NCBI RefSeq assembly: GCF_016127315.1
Contig: NZ_CP065997.1
Coordinates: 186,001 to 250,000, forward strand
Reading direction: 5' to 3'
DNA: 64,000 bases
From: Achromobacter deleyi
GTDB lineage: Bacteria; Pseudomonadota; Gammaproteobacteria; Burkholderiales; Burkholderiaceae_B
The notes below the pieces were generated by a model that was not told the DNA's origin, made no database searches, and was given only the letters and a program-made list of their open reading frames with translations. Made by a program: the position numbers and the translations under genes. Below, piece after piece: positions 46,845-55,775 of the stretch. Positions within the stretch are counted from its first letter, which is position 1. Every line of letters begins with the position of its first letter.

Positions 46845-46880
46845 TAATATATGCGATATAACAATAATAAGGAGGCACGC

Positions 46881-47924
46881 ATGTACAACTATAATATCTT
46901 AAGAACAGAAAAAGTCAAATCCCGATCCGACATAACAGCAGCAGCAGAACACAACTTTAGAATACGAGGGCAACATAATATAGATGAAAGTCGAACTGCG
47001 ATGAACAAGATTTTAGTAAACACCCTTGAGGTGGATGCTAAAAAATCGAGTTCATTGCAAGAGAAACTTTCAGCATACTATGCAGACCTTGGAATTAAAG
47101 AGCGAAAAAATAATGTGCTAATGATGGAGTTTGTCGTATCAGCTTCGCCTGATTTTTTTTCTGGAAAATCAAAAGAAGATATTGACAAATGGGCAAAGCA
47201 TCAAGTAGATTTTTTTAAAAAGGAATTTGGCGAACAGTTAAAAATTGCTGTCCTGCATCTTGATGAAAAAACACCACATTTGCATTTTATGATTGGAACT
47301 GAAACTAAATCAGTTAAACGATATAAAAATCAAAAAGGTGAATTTCATAAAGAAACCTGGTCACTCAATGCTGATAGATACAACCCCGAATTTCTTAGAG
47401 GTCTACATGATAGGCATGCAGATCACAATAAAAATTTTGGACTAAGAAGAGGGGTTAAAGGATCAATGAGGGAACACAAAACACTAAAAGAGTTCTACAG
47501 CATGGTAGATAAAGCATTGAGTGCCGACTACGGAAGAACCATCGAAAAAACCATAGAGACAATGGAAACTGGGCTACTTACTGGTAAAGTTTCCATAGAG
47601 GAAGTTCGAGAAAAATTCAAGCCAATGATTAACAAAGTGCTCAAACAGAACAAAGCACTTCGTGATAAATATGCCCTTGAATTGAAAGAGTGGGCTGAAC
47701 AAGTCAGCAAAGCAAAGGAAGAATTGGAATTAGAGCGACAGGAATTAAAAGATCGCCGTGAATTATATGCTGATGCCATTAATGAAAAGAAACATCACAT
47801 TAATATAATAAAAGAACAACAAGATGAGATTAATGAGTTAAGGGCAGAAGTCTATAAACTCAAACCAAAAAATTCAAATACAACAATTAAATCTAAAGGG
47901 GAAAAAAATGGACTTCATATATAA
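46881..47924 (+). CDS. mob: MobV/Pre-family relaxase (plasmid recombination enzyme)
   Basis: 347 aa from ATG at 46881, where AAGGAGG lies 5 nt upstream; the earlier in-frame ATG at 46851 has no ribosome site. Motif I is EHNFRIRG with H24, equivalent to the nucleophile His of MobM, followed by N and R. Motif III is HLDEKTPHLH (H126, D128, E129, H133, H135), the metal site. The C-terminal third (about 205-340) is a long coiled coil. It nicks one strand at oriT to begin mobilization. The family is rare in Alcaligenaceae chromosomes; pBBR1 from Bordetella carries a MobV. Confidence 0.93.
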   Translation: MYNYNILRTEKVKSRSDITAAAEHNFRIRGQHNIDESRTAMNKILVNTLEVDAKKSSSLQEKLSAYYADLGIKERKNNVLMMEFVVSASPDFFSGKSKEDIDKWAKHQVDFFKKEFGEQLKIAVLHLDEKTPHLHFMIGTETKSVKRYKNQKGEFHKETWSLNADRYNPEFLRGLHDRHADHNKNFGLRRGVKGSMREHKTLKEFYSMVDKALSADYGRTIEKTIETMETGLLTGKVSIEEVREKFKPMINKVLKQNKALRDKYALELKEWAEQVSKAKEELELERQELKDRRELYADAINEKKHHINIIKEQQDEINELRAEVYKLKPKNSNTTIKSKGEKNGLHI

Positions 47925-48108
47925 TAGTGATCTTGCATCAACCCAAGACGAGATAAAAATTACAATAGCGGATCTTAGGGATTTGATTCAAGCCAGTGGA
48001 CTCATGAAGGAAAATGAAGAGCAGGGAATTAATGAATACCGTCTCTTAATAGAGACAATATTAAGAAAAAATCGATTGCCACATGGCGTTATTCTAATTG
48101 GCGATTGA
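47908..48108 (+). CDS. Small hypothetical protein of the mobile element
   Basis: 66 aa, overlapping the relaxase end by 17 bp with GGGG 8 nt before its ATG, so it is translationally coupled. It is acidic and helical (DFIYNSDLASTQDEIKITI, then EEQGINEYRLLIETILRK). Being co-transcribed with mob and conserved in position is consistent with an accessory of transfer or a copy-control factor; no motif is recognised. Confidence 0.6.
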   Translation: MDFIYNSDLASTQDEIKITIADLRDLIQASGLMKENEEQGINEYRLLIETILRKNRLPHGVILIGD

Positions 48109-48130
48109 TTTATTGGTATTTTAATGTTAT

Positions 48131-48163
48131 AAAAAAACCACCTGCGATAACAGGTGGTTTGGT
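48131..48163 (+). terminator. Terminator after the relaxase/small ORF unit
   Basis: AAACCACCTG / CAGGTGGTTT with a CGATAA loop. The T-tract is short, so strength is moderate. Confidence 0.7.
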
Positions 48164-48431
48164 TATTAATATGCAGATGTGCAAACAAGCATAAGAATAA
48201 CTAACAACAACAATTGTGCTAGAGAGGTCATAGCCGTCTCCTATAGTTATGTGGTGTGTTGTAGTCCAACAGATGCCCTATGCCCTGTTGCGACACCTCA
48301 AGCCTCACCCACTATCGGTAGACGGATGTTACAGCATTGAACCTATGTGGTAACATGGTTGGTAGCAAGTTTTCGGTCTAACTCGCTACCAACCAATTGA
48401 TTTTTAGAGGTTTTTTATTGGATTGGGGTTG
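48164..48431 (+). other. Non-coding right arm of the mobile element
   Basis: About 270 bp without a gene. It holds a 10-bp inverted repeat GGTTGGTAGC / GCTACCAACC (48357-48366 and 48385-48394) whose TGGTAGC core also occurs twice near the left end. It probably carries integrase binding sites. Confidence 0.55.
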
Positions 48432-48448
48432 TCCCACCCTCTCCGCCA
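48432..48448 (+). repeat. attR: 17-bp direct repeat at the right end
   Basis: TCCCACCCTCTCCGCCA, the duplicate of the tRNA-Ser 3' end. Immediately beyond it the sequence returns to high GC and the original tRNA terminator. Confidence 0.93.
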
Positions 48449-48455
48449 GCATTCA

Positions 48456-48487
48456 AAAAAGGCCAATCCCCCGGGATTGGCCTTTTT
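48456..48487 (+). terminator. Original terminator of tRNA-Ser(CGA), displaced 3.2 kb by the element
   Basis: GGCCAATCCC / GGGATTGGCC (48461-48482) between A and T runs, 13 bp beyond attR. In an uninterrupted chromosome it would lie right after the tRNA CCA. Confidence 0.8.
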
Positions 48488-48523
48488 CTTTGTGCTTTTT
48501 CCTATCTCCCTTGACCCCGCCCC

Positions 48524-49504
48524 CTACCCTTCGGCCACGATCTTCGCGTCCTGGATGGTCTTGGCGTACTTGCGCTGCTCGTCACGCATGAAGTCGGCGA
48601 AGCGCTGCACGCTGCCGCCGCCGTCTTCGGCGCCAACCTGCGCCAGCTTTTCCTGCACGTCGGCCATGGCCAGGACGCGGTCGATGTCCTGGTTCATGCG
48701 CGCGACCATGTCGGCGGGCATTTTGGCCGGACCCACCATGCCGAACCAGATGCTGGCCTCGAACCCGGGATAGCCCTGTTCGGCCACCGTCGGCACGTCG
48801 GGCTGGCTCTTGGAGCGCTGCTGCAGCGTCTGCGCCAGGGCCAGCACCTTGCCGGACTGGATCAGCGGCGTGGCCGTGGTCATGCCCTCGAAGCAGTACT
48901 GCACGTGGCCGCCCAGCAGGTCGTTCATCAGCGGCGCCGATCCCTTGTAGGGCACGTGCAGCACGTCGATACCGGCGCGGGCCTTGAAGATCTCCAGCGC
49001 CAGGTGCTGGGCCGAGCCGCTGCCGGCCGAGCCGAAGATGATCTTGCCAGGCTGCGCGCGGCACAGCGCCACCAGGTCGGGCAGGGTCTTGGCTGGCTGC
49101 GCCGCGCCGCCGATCAGCAGCGTCGGCGTCTTGCCCACCAGCGCGATGGGCGAGAAGTCGCGTTCGGCCGAATAGGCCAGCTTGGGTTGCAGGCCGGGCG
49201 CGATGCCGTGGCTATTGACGTGCGCCATCAGCAGGGTGTTGCCGTCGGGCGGCTGGCGCGCCACCTGCTCGGCGGCGATGATGCCGGCCGCGCCGGCGCG
49301 GTTCTCGACGATCACCGGGATGCCCCACATCACGCCCAGCTTCTGGCCCAGCAGGCGCGCCAGCACATCGGTGCCGCCGCCCGCCGGAAAGCCCACCACG
49401 ATCTTGACCGGGCCAGGCGGCAGCGGTTGCTGCGCCCAGGCCGATGGCAGGACGAGCGCCGCCCCCAGCGCCGCGGCGCCGGTAATGAATTCCCTACGTT
49501 GCAT
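48524..49504 (-). CDS. Bug-family (TTT) periplasmic solute-binding protein
   Basis: 326 aa from ATG at 49504. A twin-arginine-like signal (MQRREFITGAAALGAALVLPSAWAQ) precedes PGPVKIVVGFPAGGGTDVLARLLGQKLG and VPYKGSAPLMNDLLGGHVQYCF. The tail ending the family (KIVAEG) is present. It binds a carboxylate; the genes next to it suggest a sugar acid. No membrane partners are adjacent. Confidence 0.94.
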   Translation of the reverse strand: MQRREFITGAAALGAALVLPSAWAQQPLPPGPVKIVVGFPAGGGTDVLARLLGQKLGVMWGIPVIVENRAGAAGIIAAEQVARQPPDGNTLLMAHVNSHGIAPGLQPKLAYSAERDFSPIALVGKTPTLLIGGAAQPAKTLPDLVALCRAQPGKIIFGSAGSGSAQHLALEIFKARAGIDVLHVPYKGSAPLMNDLLGGHVQYCFEGMTTATPLIQSGKVLALAQTLQQRSKSQPDVPTVAEQGYPGFEASIWFGMVGPAKMPADMVARMNQDIDRVLAMADVQEKLAQVGAEDGGGSVQRFADFMRDEQRKYAKTIQDAKIVAEG

Positions 49505-49607
49505 GGTTGTCTCCTCGCGCGCCGGGTTCATGCCCGGCGACTGTTGGTAAGCCTTGCCCGCCGCGGCCGGCTGCGGCCGCGGCGTCCTGCGGGTGGTGCA
49601 ATCGCGG

Positions 49608-50516
49608 TCAGGCCGCGGGCGCCGCCAGCCGCTGCGCCAGTTGCGCCGATTGCGCGGCGTCCAGTTCCACCAGGGGCGGCCTGACCGTGGCCCAGACTGG
49701 ATCGTTGCGCCGCTGCGCGATCGCGGCCTTCATCGCCGGGATCATCGGGTACGACTGGAAGATGGCGCGGGTCTCGTTCAGGGCGCGCTGGCGGTCCTCG
49801 GCGCCCGCCTCGCGCCACGAGCGGTACAGCGCGACGATCGGGGCGGCATTGACGTTGCCGGTGGCGGTGATGCAGCCCGCGCCGCCCGCCCGCATCGTGT
49901 CGAGCAACACCGTTTCGGTGCCGGCGAACACGTCGAAGCCGCGCGGCTGGAAGTCGCGCAGCATGGCCTGGGTGTTGGCCCAGTCGCCGGAACTGTCCTT
50001 GATGCCGGCGATGATGCCGGGGAACTCGCCCAGCAGCCGGTCGATCAGGCCCAGGCTGATCGGCACGCCAGACACCGGCGGGATGTGATACAGGTAGATG
50101 CGCAGGCGCTCGTCGGCGACCCGCTCGATCACGTGGGCGAAGGCGCGGAACAGGCCCTCGTCGCTAACGCCCTTGTAGTAGAACGGCGGCAGCATGAGCA
50201 CGCCGCCGCAACCGGCGCCGACCGCGTGGCGCGTCAGCTCCACCGCGTCGGGCAGCGCGCAGGCGCCGGTGCCGGGCATCATGCGCGCGGCCGGCAGGCC
50301 GGCATCCAACAAAGCATCCAGCAGATGGCGCTTTTCCGCCACGCTGAGCGAATTGGCCTCGGAGTTGGTGCCGAAGATCGCCAGCCCCGCGCCCTGTTCC
50401 AGCAGCGCGCGGCAATGCCCGACGAAGCGCGGCGCGCTCGGCGACAGATCCGCGTTGAAGGGCGTGAGGACCGGGGAATAGACGCCTTGCGGCCGGTCCG
50501 CGGCTCGTGTGCTCAT
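49608..50516 (-). CDS. Dihydrodipicolinate-synthase/N-acetylneuraminate-lyase family protein
   Basis: 302 aa. The Schiff-base Lys is in IAGIKDSSGDW, the Tyr in IYLYHIPP; the substrate loop is GTNSEANSLS where true DapA has GTTGE, so it is not lysine biosynthesis. The family cleaves or dehydrates 2-oxo acids such as 5-dehydro-4-deoxyglucarate. It is 13 bp after a mandelate-racemase-like gene and 103 bp before a Bug gene, consistent with an acid sugar pathway. Confidence 0.9.
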   Translation of the reverse strand: MSTRAADRPQGVYSPVLTPFNADLSPSAPRFVGHCRALLEQGAGLAIFGTNSEANSLSVAEKRHLLDALLDAGLPAARMMPGTGACALPDAVELTRHAVGAGCGGVLMLPPFYYKGVSDEGLFRAFAHVIERVADERLRIYLYHIPPVSGVPISLGLIDRLLGEFPGIIAGIKDSSGDWANTQAMLRDFQPRGFDVFAGTETVLLDTMRAGGAGCITATGNVNAAPIVALYRSWREAGAEDRQRALNETRAIFQSYPMIPAMKAAIAQRRNDPVWATVRPPLVELDAAQSAQLAQRLAAPAA

Positions 50517-50529
50517 GAAGACTCTCCTG

Positions 50530-51657
50530 TCAGCGGCCGATACGGGTCCACTTGCCGTAGCGTTCGACCATGCGTTCATCGAAACCGAATCCCAGCCCCG
50601 GCTCCTGGTGCAGCACCACGCGGCCCTGTTTGTGGGTCAGTTGGCGGTCCACCAGCTTGCGGAAATTCAGGACCTGGTCGTCCCAGAAAAACTCAACATA
50701 GCGCGCATTGGGCGTGGCGGCCACCAGCGGCGCGTGCACGTCGTGGAACCAGTGCGGGCACACCATGACGCCGTAGCTGGCGGCGGTGGCGGCGATGCGC
50801 TTCCATTCTGTGATGCCGCCGCACACCGCGGCGTCGGTTTGCAGGATGCCGGCCGCGCCCTTGTCCAGCAATTCCTTGTGGTACCAGCGGCCGTAGCCGA
50901 TCTCGGCGGTGGCGATGGGCAGGTGCGTCAGGCGCGCCAGCTTGGCGTGGCTGTCGATGTCATCGGGACCGAAGGGCTCTTCGATGAAGTACGGCTCGTA
51001 CTGCTCGAAGCGGCGGATGTACTGCATGGCCTGGGTCACGTCCTGCCAGGCGTTATTGCAGTCCATCATCAGCTCGACGTCCGGCCCCACGGCCTCGCGC
51101 GCCGCCTTCAGCCGCGCCTCTTCCTCGCGCGGCGACAGGCGGCCGGTCTTCATCTTGACGGCGGCAAAGCCCTTGGCGACGTAGCTCGCCATTTCCTCGC
51201 CCAGGTGCTGCGGCGTCTTGCCATCCAGGTAGTAGCCGCCGCTGGCGTAGGCCGGCACCGACTCCAGTTCGACCGCGCCCAGGAACTTGTGCAGCGGCAG
51301 CCCCGCCGTCTTGGCGTTGAGGTCCCACAGCGCGATGTCGAGCGCGCTGAGCGCGCGCATCACCGTGCCCTGGCGCCCCTGCAGCAGGGCTTCCTGGTAC
51401 ATCGACTGCCACAGGCCCTCGACCGCGTGCGAGTCCTTGCCCAGCAGCACCGGCGCCAGCAGGCTCTGCACCGCGGCCTCGAAGATCGCGCCGCCGGCGC
51501 TGCCGACATAGCAGAAGCCGATGCCTTCGACGCCATCGGCGCTGCGGACCTTGACCAGTCCGTAGTGGCGAGTGGAGACGGTGCGGTTCGAAAACGAGGT
51601 GACCTTGTCCAAGGGCACCGCGGCGGCGCAAACGTCGATGGATTCAATGATGGGCAC
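50530..51657 (-). CDS. Enolase-superfamily (mandelate racemase/muconate lactonizing) enzyme
   Basis: 375 aa from a GTG at 51657 with AGGAG 6 nt upstream. Active-site patterns are KMKTGRLSP (KxK general base), LMMDCNNAW, FIEEPFGPDD, TAEIGYG (metal Asp/Glu ligands) and CPHWFHDVH (His). The KxK plus HxD layout fits acid sugar dehydratases of this family. First enzyme of the cluster; divergent from the LysR 158 bp away. Confidence 0.9.
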   Translation of the reverse strand: MPIIESIDVCAAAVPLDKVTSFSNRTVSTRHYGLVKVRSADGVEGIGFCYVGSAGGAIFEAAVQSLLAPVLLGKDSHAVEGLWQSMYQEALLQGRQGTVMRALSALDIALWDLNAKTAGLPLHKFLGAVELESVPAYASGGYYLDGKTPQHLGEEMASYVAKGFAAVKMKTGRLSPREEEARLKAAREAVGPDVELMMDCNNAWQDVTQAMQYIRRFEQYEPYFIEEPFGPDDIDSHAKLARLTHLPIATAEIGYGRWYHKELLDKGAAGILQTDAAVCGGITEWKRIAATAASYGVMVCPHWFHDVHAPLVAATPNARYVEFFWDDQVLNFRKLVDRQLTHKQGRVVLHQEPGLGFGFDERMVERYGKWTRIGR

Positions 51658-51815
51658 GGCTGGCTCCTGATAACGGGAATAGTGCGGGTTGCGCTGCCGG
51701 CGCGCCTTGCGCCGGCGCAACGCTCAAGCGCATTCTTGCCGCCGCCAAAGAAACAAACAATTATCTTGATCCATATTTAGAATATGGAAAAAACATCTTC
51801 CCAGGACGCCAGACG

Positions 51816-52694
51816 ATGGATTCGAGATTCCTGCAGACCTATGTGCACGTGGTGGAACTGGGCTCCATCGCGCAGGCCGCGCGCCATCAGGGGCTGACGC
51901 CGGCCACCGTGCAGCAGCGCCTGCGCGCGCTGGAGGCCGACATGGGCAGCGCGCTGATCGCGCGCTCCGGCCGCACGGTCAAGCCGACCGCGGCCGGCAC
52001 CCGCATCCTGGAACGCGCCCGCAACGTGCTGCGCGATCTGCGCGACCTGCGTTCGGCGGCCACCGAGTCCGACCTGCCGGCCGGCCCCTTGCGCCTGGGC
52101 GCCACGCCCACGGCGCTGACCGGCATCATGCCGCCGGTGCTGCGCACCTGGGCGGCGCGCCATCCCCATATCGAGATCTATATCGAACCGGCGCCCACCA
52201 CCCTGCTCTACAGCAAGGTGCTGGCCGGCGAACTGGACGGCGCGCTGCTGGTGCATCCGCTGTTCGCGCTGCCCAAGTCCTGCGTCTGGCGCGACCTGCG
52301 GCGCGAGCCGCTGGTGCTGGTGACGCCGGCCGACATGGCGGTGCCCGACCCGCTGGCGGTGATCGCGCGCGAGCCCTACATCCGCTATGACCGCAGCGTG
52401 GTGGGTGGCCGCATGGCCGACGACTACCTGCGCGCGCGCGATCTGCGGCCGCACGTGCGCTTCGAGCTGGATGGCATCGACTCGATCGCCAAGCTGGTGT
52501 CGGAAGGGTTGGGGGTGGCGCTGCTGCCCGACTGGGCCACCACGGGCGCGTCCGCGCCGGTCAGGCGCTGGCCGCTGCCGGCTCCCTGTCCGGCGCGCAG
52601 CGTCGGCGCGATCTGGCCACGCTCGGGCGTGCGATCGGAATTGATGCGGGTGTTCGTGGAAATGGCGGAACGCCAGGCGGCGGCGGAGCGCTGA
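51816..52694 (+). CDS. LysR-type transcriptional regulator
   Basis: 292 aa. Helix-turn-helix LQTYVHVVELGSIAQAARHQGLTPATVQQRLRALE; the effector domain follows. Divergent from the enolase-superfamily/DapA-like/Bug unit and probably its activator. The 158-bp intergenic region (AT-rich at ATTATCTTGATCCATATTTA) should hold both promoters. Confidence 0.92.
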   Translation: MDSRFLQTYVHVVELGSIAQAARHQGLTPATVQQRLRALEADMGSALIARSGRTVKPTAAGTRILERARNVLRDLRDLRSAATESDLPAGPLRLGATPTALTGIMPPVLRTWAARHPHIEIYIEPAPTTLLYSKVLAGELDGALLVHPLFALPKSCVWRDLRREPLVLVTPADMAVPDPLAVIAREPYIRYDRSVVGGRMADDYLRARDLRPHVRFELDGIDSIAKLVSEGLGVALLPDWATTGASAPVRRWPLPAPCPARSVGAIWPRSGVRSELMRVFVEMAERQAAAER

Positions 52695-52755
52695 ACCGCC
52701 GCGCTCGGTGGCCGCCTGACGGCCCGCGGACGAGGCTCCTGCCGCGCGCCGCGGC

Positions 52756-53955
52756 TTAGGCCGCCACGCCGGCCAGCAATTGGCCGTTGCGCGCCACCAC
52801 TTTGCCGCCGGCAATCACCAGGCGACGCGGCGCGCGCTGCGCCACCGCCTCGGCCACGCCGCTGGCGGCCACCAGCACCAGGTCGGCGCGCGCGCCGGGC
52901 GCCAGGCCGTAGTCCGCGAAGCCACAGGCGCGGGCCGCGGCGGCGCTGACGCAGTCGAAGGCCCAGCCGATCTCGTCATCGCGGCGCAGGTCGTTGCGCA
53001 GGCCGATCATCATCGCGCGCGCCAGCATGTCGGGGCTGCCGTAGGGCGTCCAGGTATCGCGGATGCCGTCGTTGCCGCCGAACAGCGTCACGCCGGCCTC
53101 GCGACAGGCGCGCAGCGCCGGCACCGGGCGCGATGGCGGCGCCGTGGTCAGCAGCGCCACATCCAGCGCGGCCAGGCGCCTGAACAGGCCGTCCAGGCGC
53201 TTGGCGTCCACGCCGCCCAGGCAGAACGCGTGGCTGATGACCACGCGGCCGCGCATGTCCAGCGCCTGCACGCGGTCCAGGATCAGGTCGAGCGAAAAGG
53301 CGCCCAGGTCGCCCGGCTCGTGCAGATGGATATCGATGGGCTTGCCGTGCTTTTCCGCCAGATCGAACAGCACGTCCAGCGATTGCGCCGGATCGCGGTC
53401 GATGGCACAGGGGTCCAGTCCGCCCAGCACGTCGGCGCCCGCGGCCAGGCCCGCATCCAGCAATGCGGCGGTGCCGGGCCGGATCAGCAGGCCCGATTGC
53501 GGAAACGCCACGGTCTGGATCTCGACCAGGCCGGCCAGCGCCTCGCGGGTGGCGTGCACGCCGTCAAGATGGCGCAGCCCGGCATCGGTGTCGACATCGA
53601 CGTGGCTGCGGATGCGGGTGGCGCCTTCGCGCAGGAAAGCCAGCGCCAGCGCGCGCGCATGGCTGGCCGCGTCATGGCCGCTGGCGGCGCGCCAGGCGCG
53701 CTCGTTGTCGATGCGGTCGGTCAGCGCCGGCCCCACCTGGTTCACGTACCAGGGGGAGTCCCAGGTGGTCTTGTCCAGATGGGTGTGGCCTTCCACCAGG
53801 CCGGGCAGCAGCAACGCGCCGCCGCCCTGCTCGCGCGCCACGTCGGGCGGCGCCTGCAGGTCGGGGCCGATGCGCGCGATGCGGCCATGGCTCATCAGTA
53901 CGTCGGCCGCCGCGCCATCGGGCAGGCGGACGTCTTGCAGCAGCATGTCGGTCAT
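52756..53955 (-). CDS. Cytosine-deaminase-like amidohydrolase
   Basis: 399 aa from ATG at 53955 (a TTG four codons upstream is the other option). Metal ligands are in LVEGHTHLDKT (HxH), a His in IDIHLHEPGD, HAFCLGG and the Asp in GNDGIRDTW. The pattern matches the CodA-like branch of the amidohydrolase superfamily. The substrate need not be cytosine. It stands beside the LysR in the same cluster. Confidence 0.88.
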   Translation of the reverse strand: MTDMLLQDVRLPDGAAADVLMSHGRIARIGPDLQAPPDVAREQGGGALLLPGLVEGHTHLDKTTWDSPWYVNQVGPALTDRIDNERAWRAASGHDAASHARALALAFLREGATRIRSHVDVDTDAGLRHLDGVHATREALAGLVEIQTVAFPQSGLLIRPGTAALLDAGLAAGADVLGGLDPCAIDRDPAQSLDVLFDLAEKHGKPIDIHLHEPGDLGAFSLDLILDRVQALDMRGRVVISHAFCLGGVDAKRLDGLFRRLAALDVALLTTAPPSRPVPALRACREAGVTLFGGNDGIRDTWTPYGSPDMLARAMMIGLRNDLRRDDEIGWAFDCVSAAAARACGFADYGLAPGARADLVLVAASGVAEAVAQRAPRRLVIAGGKVVARNGQLLAGVAA

Positions 53956-54010
53956 TGCGGCGTCCAAGGGGCGGGACGCGGCCGCCGGGCGGCCGCGCGG
54001 CGACGCCGGG

Positions 54011-54211
54011 TCAAGCCTGTTGCGGCGGTTCGATCCAGAAGAAACGCTGGCCCTGGCGCAGCATGTCGGCCACGCCTTCGGCGCCCAGCCGATAGTCGGT
54101 GCCCATCAACGTGGCGCCACCGTCGTCGTGGATATGGATGACGGCCAGCGGGTCATTGGCCATGGTGTACCAGTAGTAACCGGGCTTGAGATCGTGCAGG
54201 TCTGTATTCAT
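54011..54211 (-). CDS. Small hypothetical protein
   Basis: 66 aa (MNTDLHDLKPGYYWYTMAND...). Aromatic-rich, with an SH3-like beta pattern (YYWYTM, PLAVIHIHDDGG, QRFFWIEPP). No signal peptide. No ribosome site stronger than a weak purine run was seen. Function unknown. Confidence 0.6.
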   Translation of the reverse strand: MNTDLHDLKPGYYWYTMANDPLAVIHIHDDGGATLMGTDYRLGAEGVADMLRQGQRFFWIEPPQQA

Positions 54212-54401
54212 GCGTCGAGTATACAAACAACCTTGTGACGTATTCAAAAAGACACACAAGTAACCCTTTGCCTGACATGGCGCCTGCGACGCGTCATACT
54301 GTTCCAGGCGAGGCTCCGGGAGCCCGCCATGTTGGCACGCGTCGACTCGGCCGCAGCATTTCTGGTGTAAATGCGTCGATCGTGAGGGGAACAACACAGG
54401 T

Positions 54402-54905
54402 ATGAAAAGGCAAGCACTCCAATTCAGCGAGCCGCTCAAGCAAGCCATCCTGAATGGCTCCAAAGTGCAGACCCGGCGCATCGTCAAGCCTCAGCCCTCC
54501 AAGCCGACGACTGCCTGGTACGCCGACGCGGCGGACTCCGGCAAATGGGTCGCCATGGGGCCGGCGCGCGACGGCGCGAGCGAACTGCGCAAGACCTCGC
54601 CCTGGGTCAGCTGCCCCTATGGCAAGTCGGGCGAAAGCATCACGCTCGAAGACGAGACCGGCAAGCCGTTCGCCACCGCGGTCGTGGTGGGCGTGCGCAT
54701 CCAGCGCCTGCAAAAACTGTCTGAAGCCGACGCGCGCGCCGAAGGCACGCAGGCGCTCTATCACGCGTCCGCGCTGCTGCCGGGCGTACCACTGCAAACA
54801 GCGTTTGCCCTGACCTGGTGCGAACGCTATGGCGCGCACGCCTGGGCCGCCAATCCGTGGGTCTGGGTGGTCGAATTCCGCTGCCAGCAGCCGGGCGAGG
54901 AATAG
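54402..54905 (+). CDS. ASCH-fold phage-type hypothetical protein
   Basis: 167 aa. The opening KRQALQFSEPLKQAILNGSKVQTRRIVKPQP matches the 'F..PM..AIL.G.KTQTRR.VKPQ' signature of small ASCH-like proteins common in phages. Residues WGARAH-type aromatic patterns close the domain (WAANPWVWVVEF). ASCH domains bind RNA or nucleotides. No other phage gene is nearby, so this is a relic or domesticated gene. Confidence 0.7.
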   Translation: MKRQALQFSEPLKQAILNGSKVQTRRIVKPQPSKPTTAWYADAADSGKWVAMGPARDGASELRKTSPWVSCPYGKSGESITLEDETGKPFATAVVVGVRIQRLQKLSEADARAEGTQALYHASALLPGVPLQTAFALTWCERYGAHAWAANPWVWVVEFRCQQPGEE

Positions 54906-55169
54906 GGTGCGGCGCCGTGATGGTGACGACCTGTAACCCCCCTGCCTTACTTCACCGCATTCCACCTTATTTCAGTCGATTTCAGCCGAGGGTTTACCAG
55001 AGCGGGATTCGCCTGCCGCGCCGCAGCATGCGAGTCTGCAACGCGCCCGCAACCGTTGCGGATTGTCGCTATTGAGGGGCGGTCATTTACCCACGCCGAT
55101 CCGAAAAGATCGAAAATAGCCTCAACGGAATACTCAACTTTGCTGCATAACGCAGTAGGCAGGTGCAAC

Positions 55170-55508
55170 ATGAAAAATTGGCTAATCGCTGGGGCCGGTA
55201 TCGCCGGCCTGCTGATCTCCAGCGTCGCGTTGGCCCGCGTCGACGTCGGCATCTCGATCGGCGTCCCCGGGGTCGTGTACCCGGCGCCGGTCTATGTGGC
55301 ACCCGCGCCCGTCTACGTGGCGCCGGCACCCGTCTATGCCCCGCCGCCCCCGGTTTACTACCGCCCGGCGCCCGTCTACGTCGCGCCCCCGGTGGTGTAC
55401 CCGGCGCCGGTCTACATCCGCGGCGGCGGCTACTGGGGCCACCGTGGCGGCTACTATCGCGGCCCCGGCCCGGGTTATTACCACGGCCGCGGCGGCTGGC
55501 ACCGCTGA
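55170..55508 (+). CDS. Exported repeat protein rich in Pro, Tyr and Val
   Basis: 112 aa. A signal peptide (1-23, ending ALA) is followed by about ten PAPVYVAP-like units, then a Gly/Tyr/Arg tail (GGYWGHRGGYYRGPGPGYYHG). Such low-complexity secreted proteins are frequent in Burkholderiales and have no proven role. A terminator follows directly. Confidence 0.75.
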   Translation: MKNWLIAGAGIAGLLISSVALARVDVGISIGVPGVVYPAPVYVAPAPVYVAPAPVYAPPPPVYYRPAPVYVAPPVVYPAPVYIRGGGYWGHRGGYYRGPGPGYYHGRGGWHR

Positions 55509-55548
55509 TCGATCCGCGCCGGCCCGTGACGCCGGCGCCCTGAAAGAC

Positions 55549-55578
55549 AAAGGCCACTCCTGGGAGTGGCCTTTTTTC
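55549..55578 (+). terminator. Rho-independent terminator of the Pro/Tyr repeat protein gene
   Basis: AGGCCACT / AGTGGCCT with loop CCTGGG, then TTTTTT. Confidence 0.85.
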
Positions 55579-55613
55579 TGCGGCGTAATTTCCGGTACGC
55601 CGCGGAAAGCAGG

Positions 55614-55775
55614 TCAGGCCGCGGGGGCCTGAACGGGTTTGCCAGCCGTATCGGCCGGCGCTTGTTGCGACGCCGGGGTGGGCTTGCCTGCGGCCCAACG
55701 CGACGATTCCTGAACGAGGTCAATCCAGCGGCGCGGGGCGCTGGAGGCCCGCCACCAGCCATTATGCGGACGCAT
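55614..55775 (-). CDS. Small hypothetical protein, overlapping the preceding gene
   Basis: 53 aa from ATG at 55775 (MRPHNGWWRASSAPRRWIDLVQES), which overlaps the stop codon region of the gene at 55762-56010 by 14 bp; an earlier ATG at 55823 is also possible. It ends in a Pro/Ala-rich tail. Only the overlap and same strand support it. Confidence 0.4.
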   Translation of the reverse strand: MRPHNGWWRASSAPRRWIDLVQESSRWAAGKPTPASQQAPADTAGKPVQAPAA

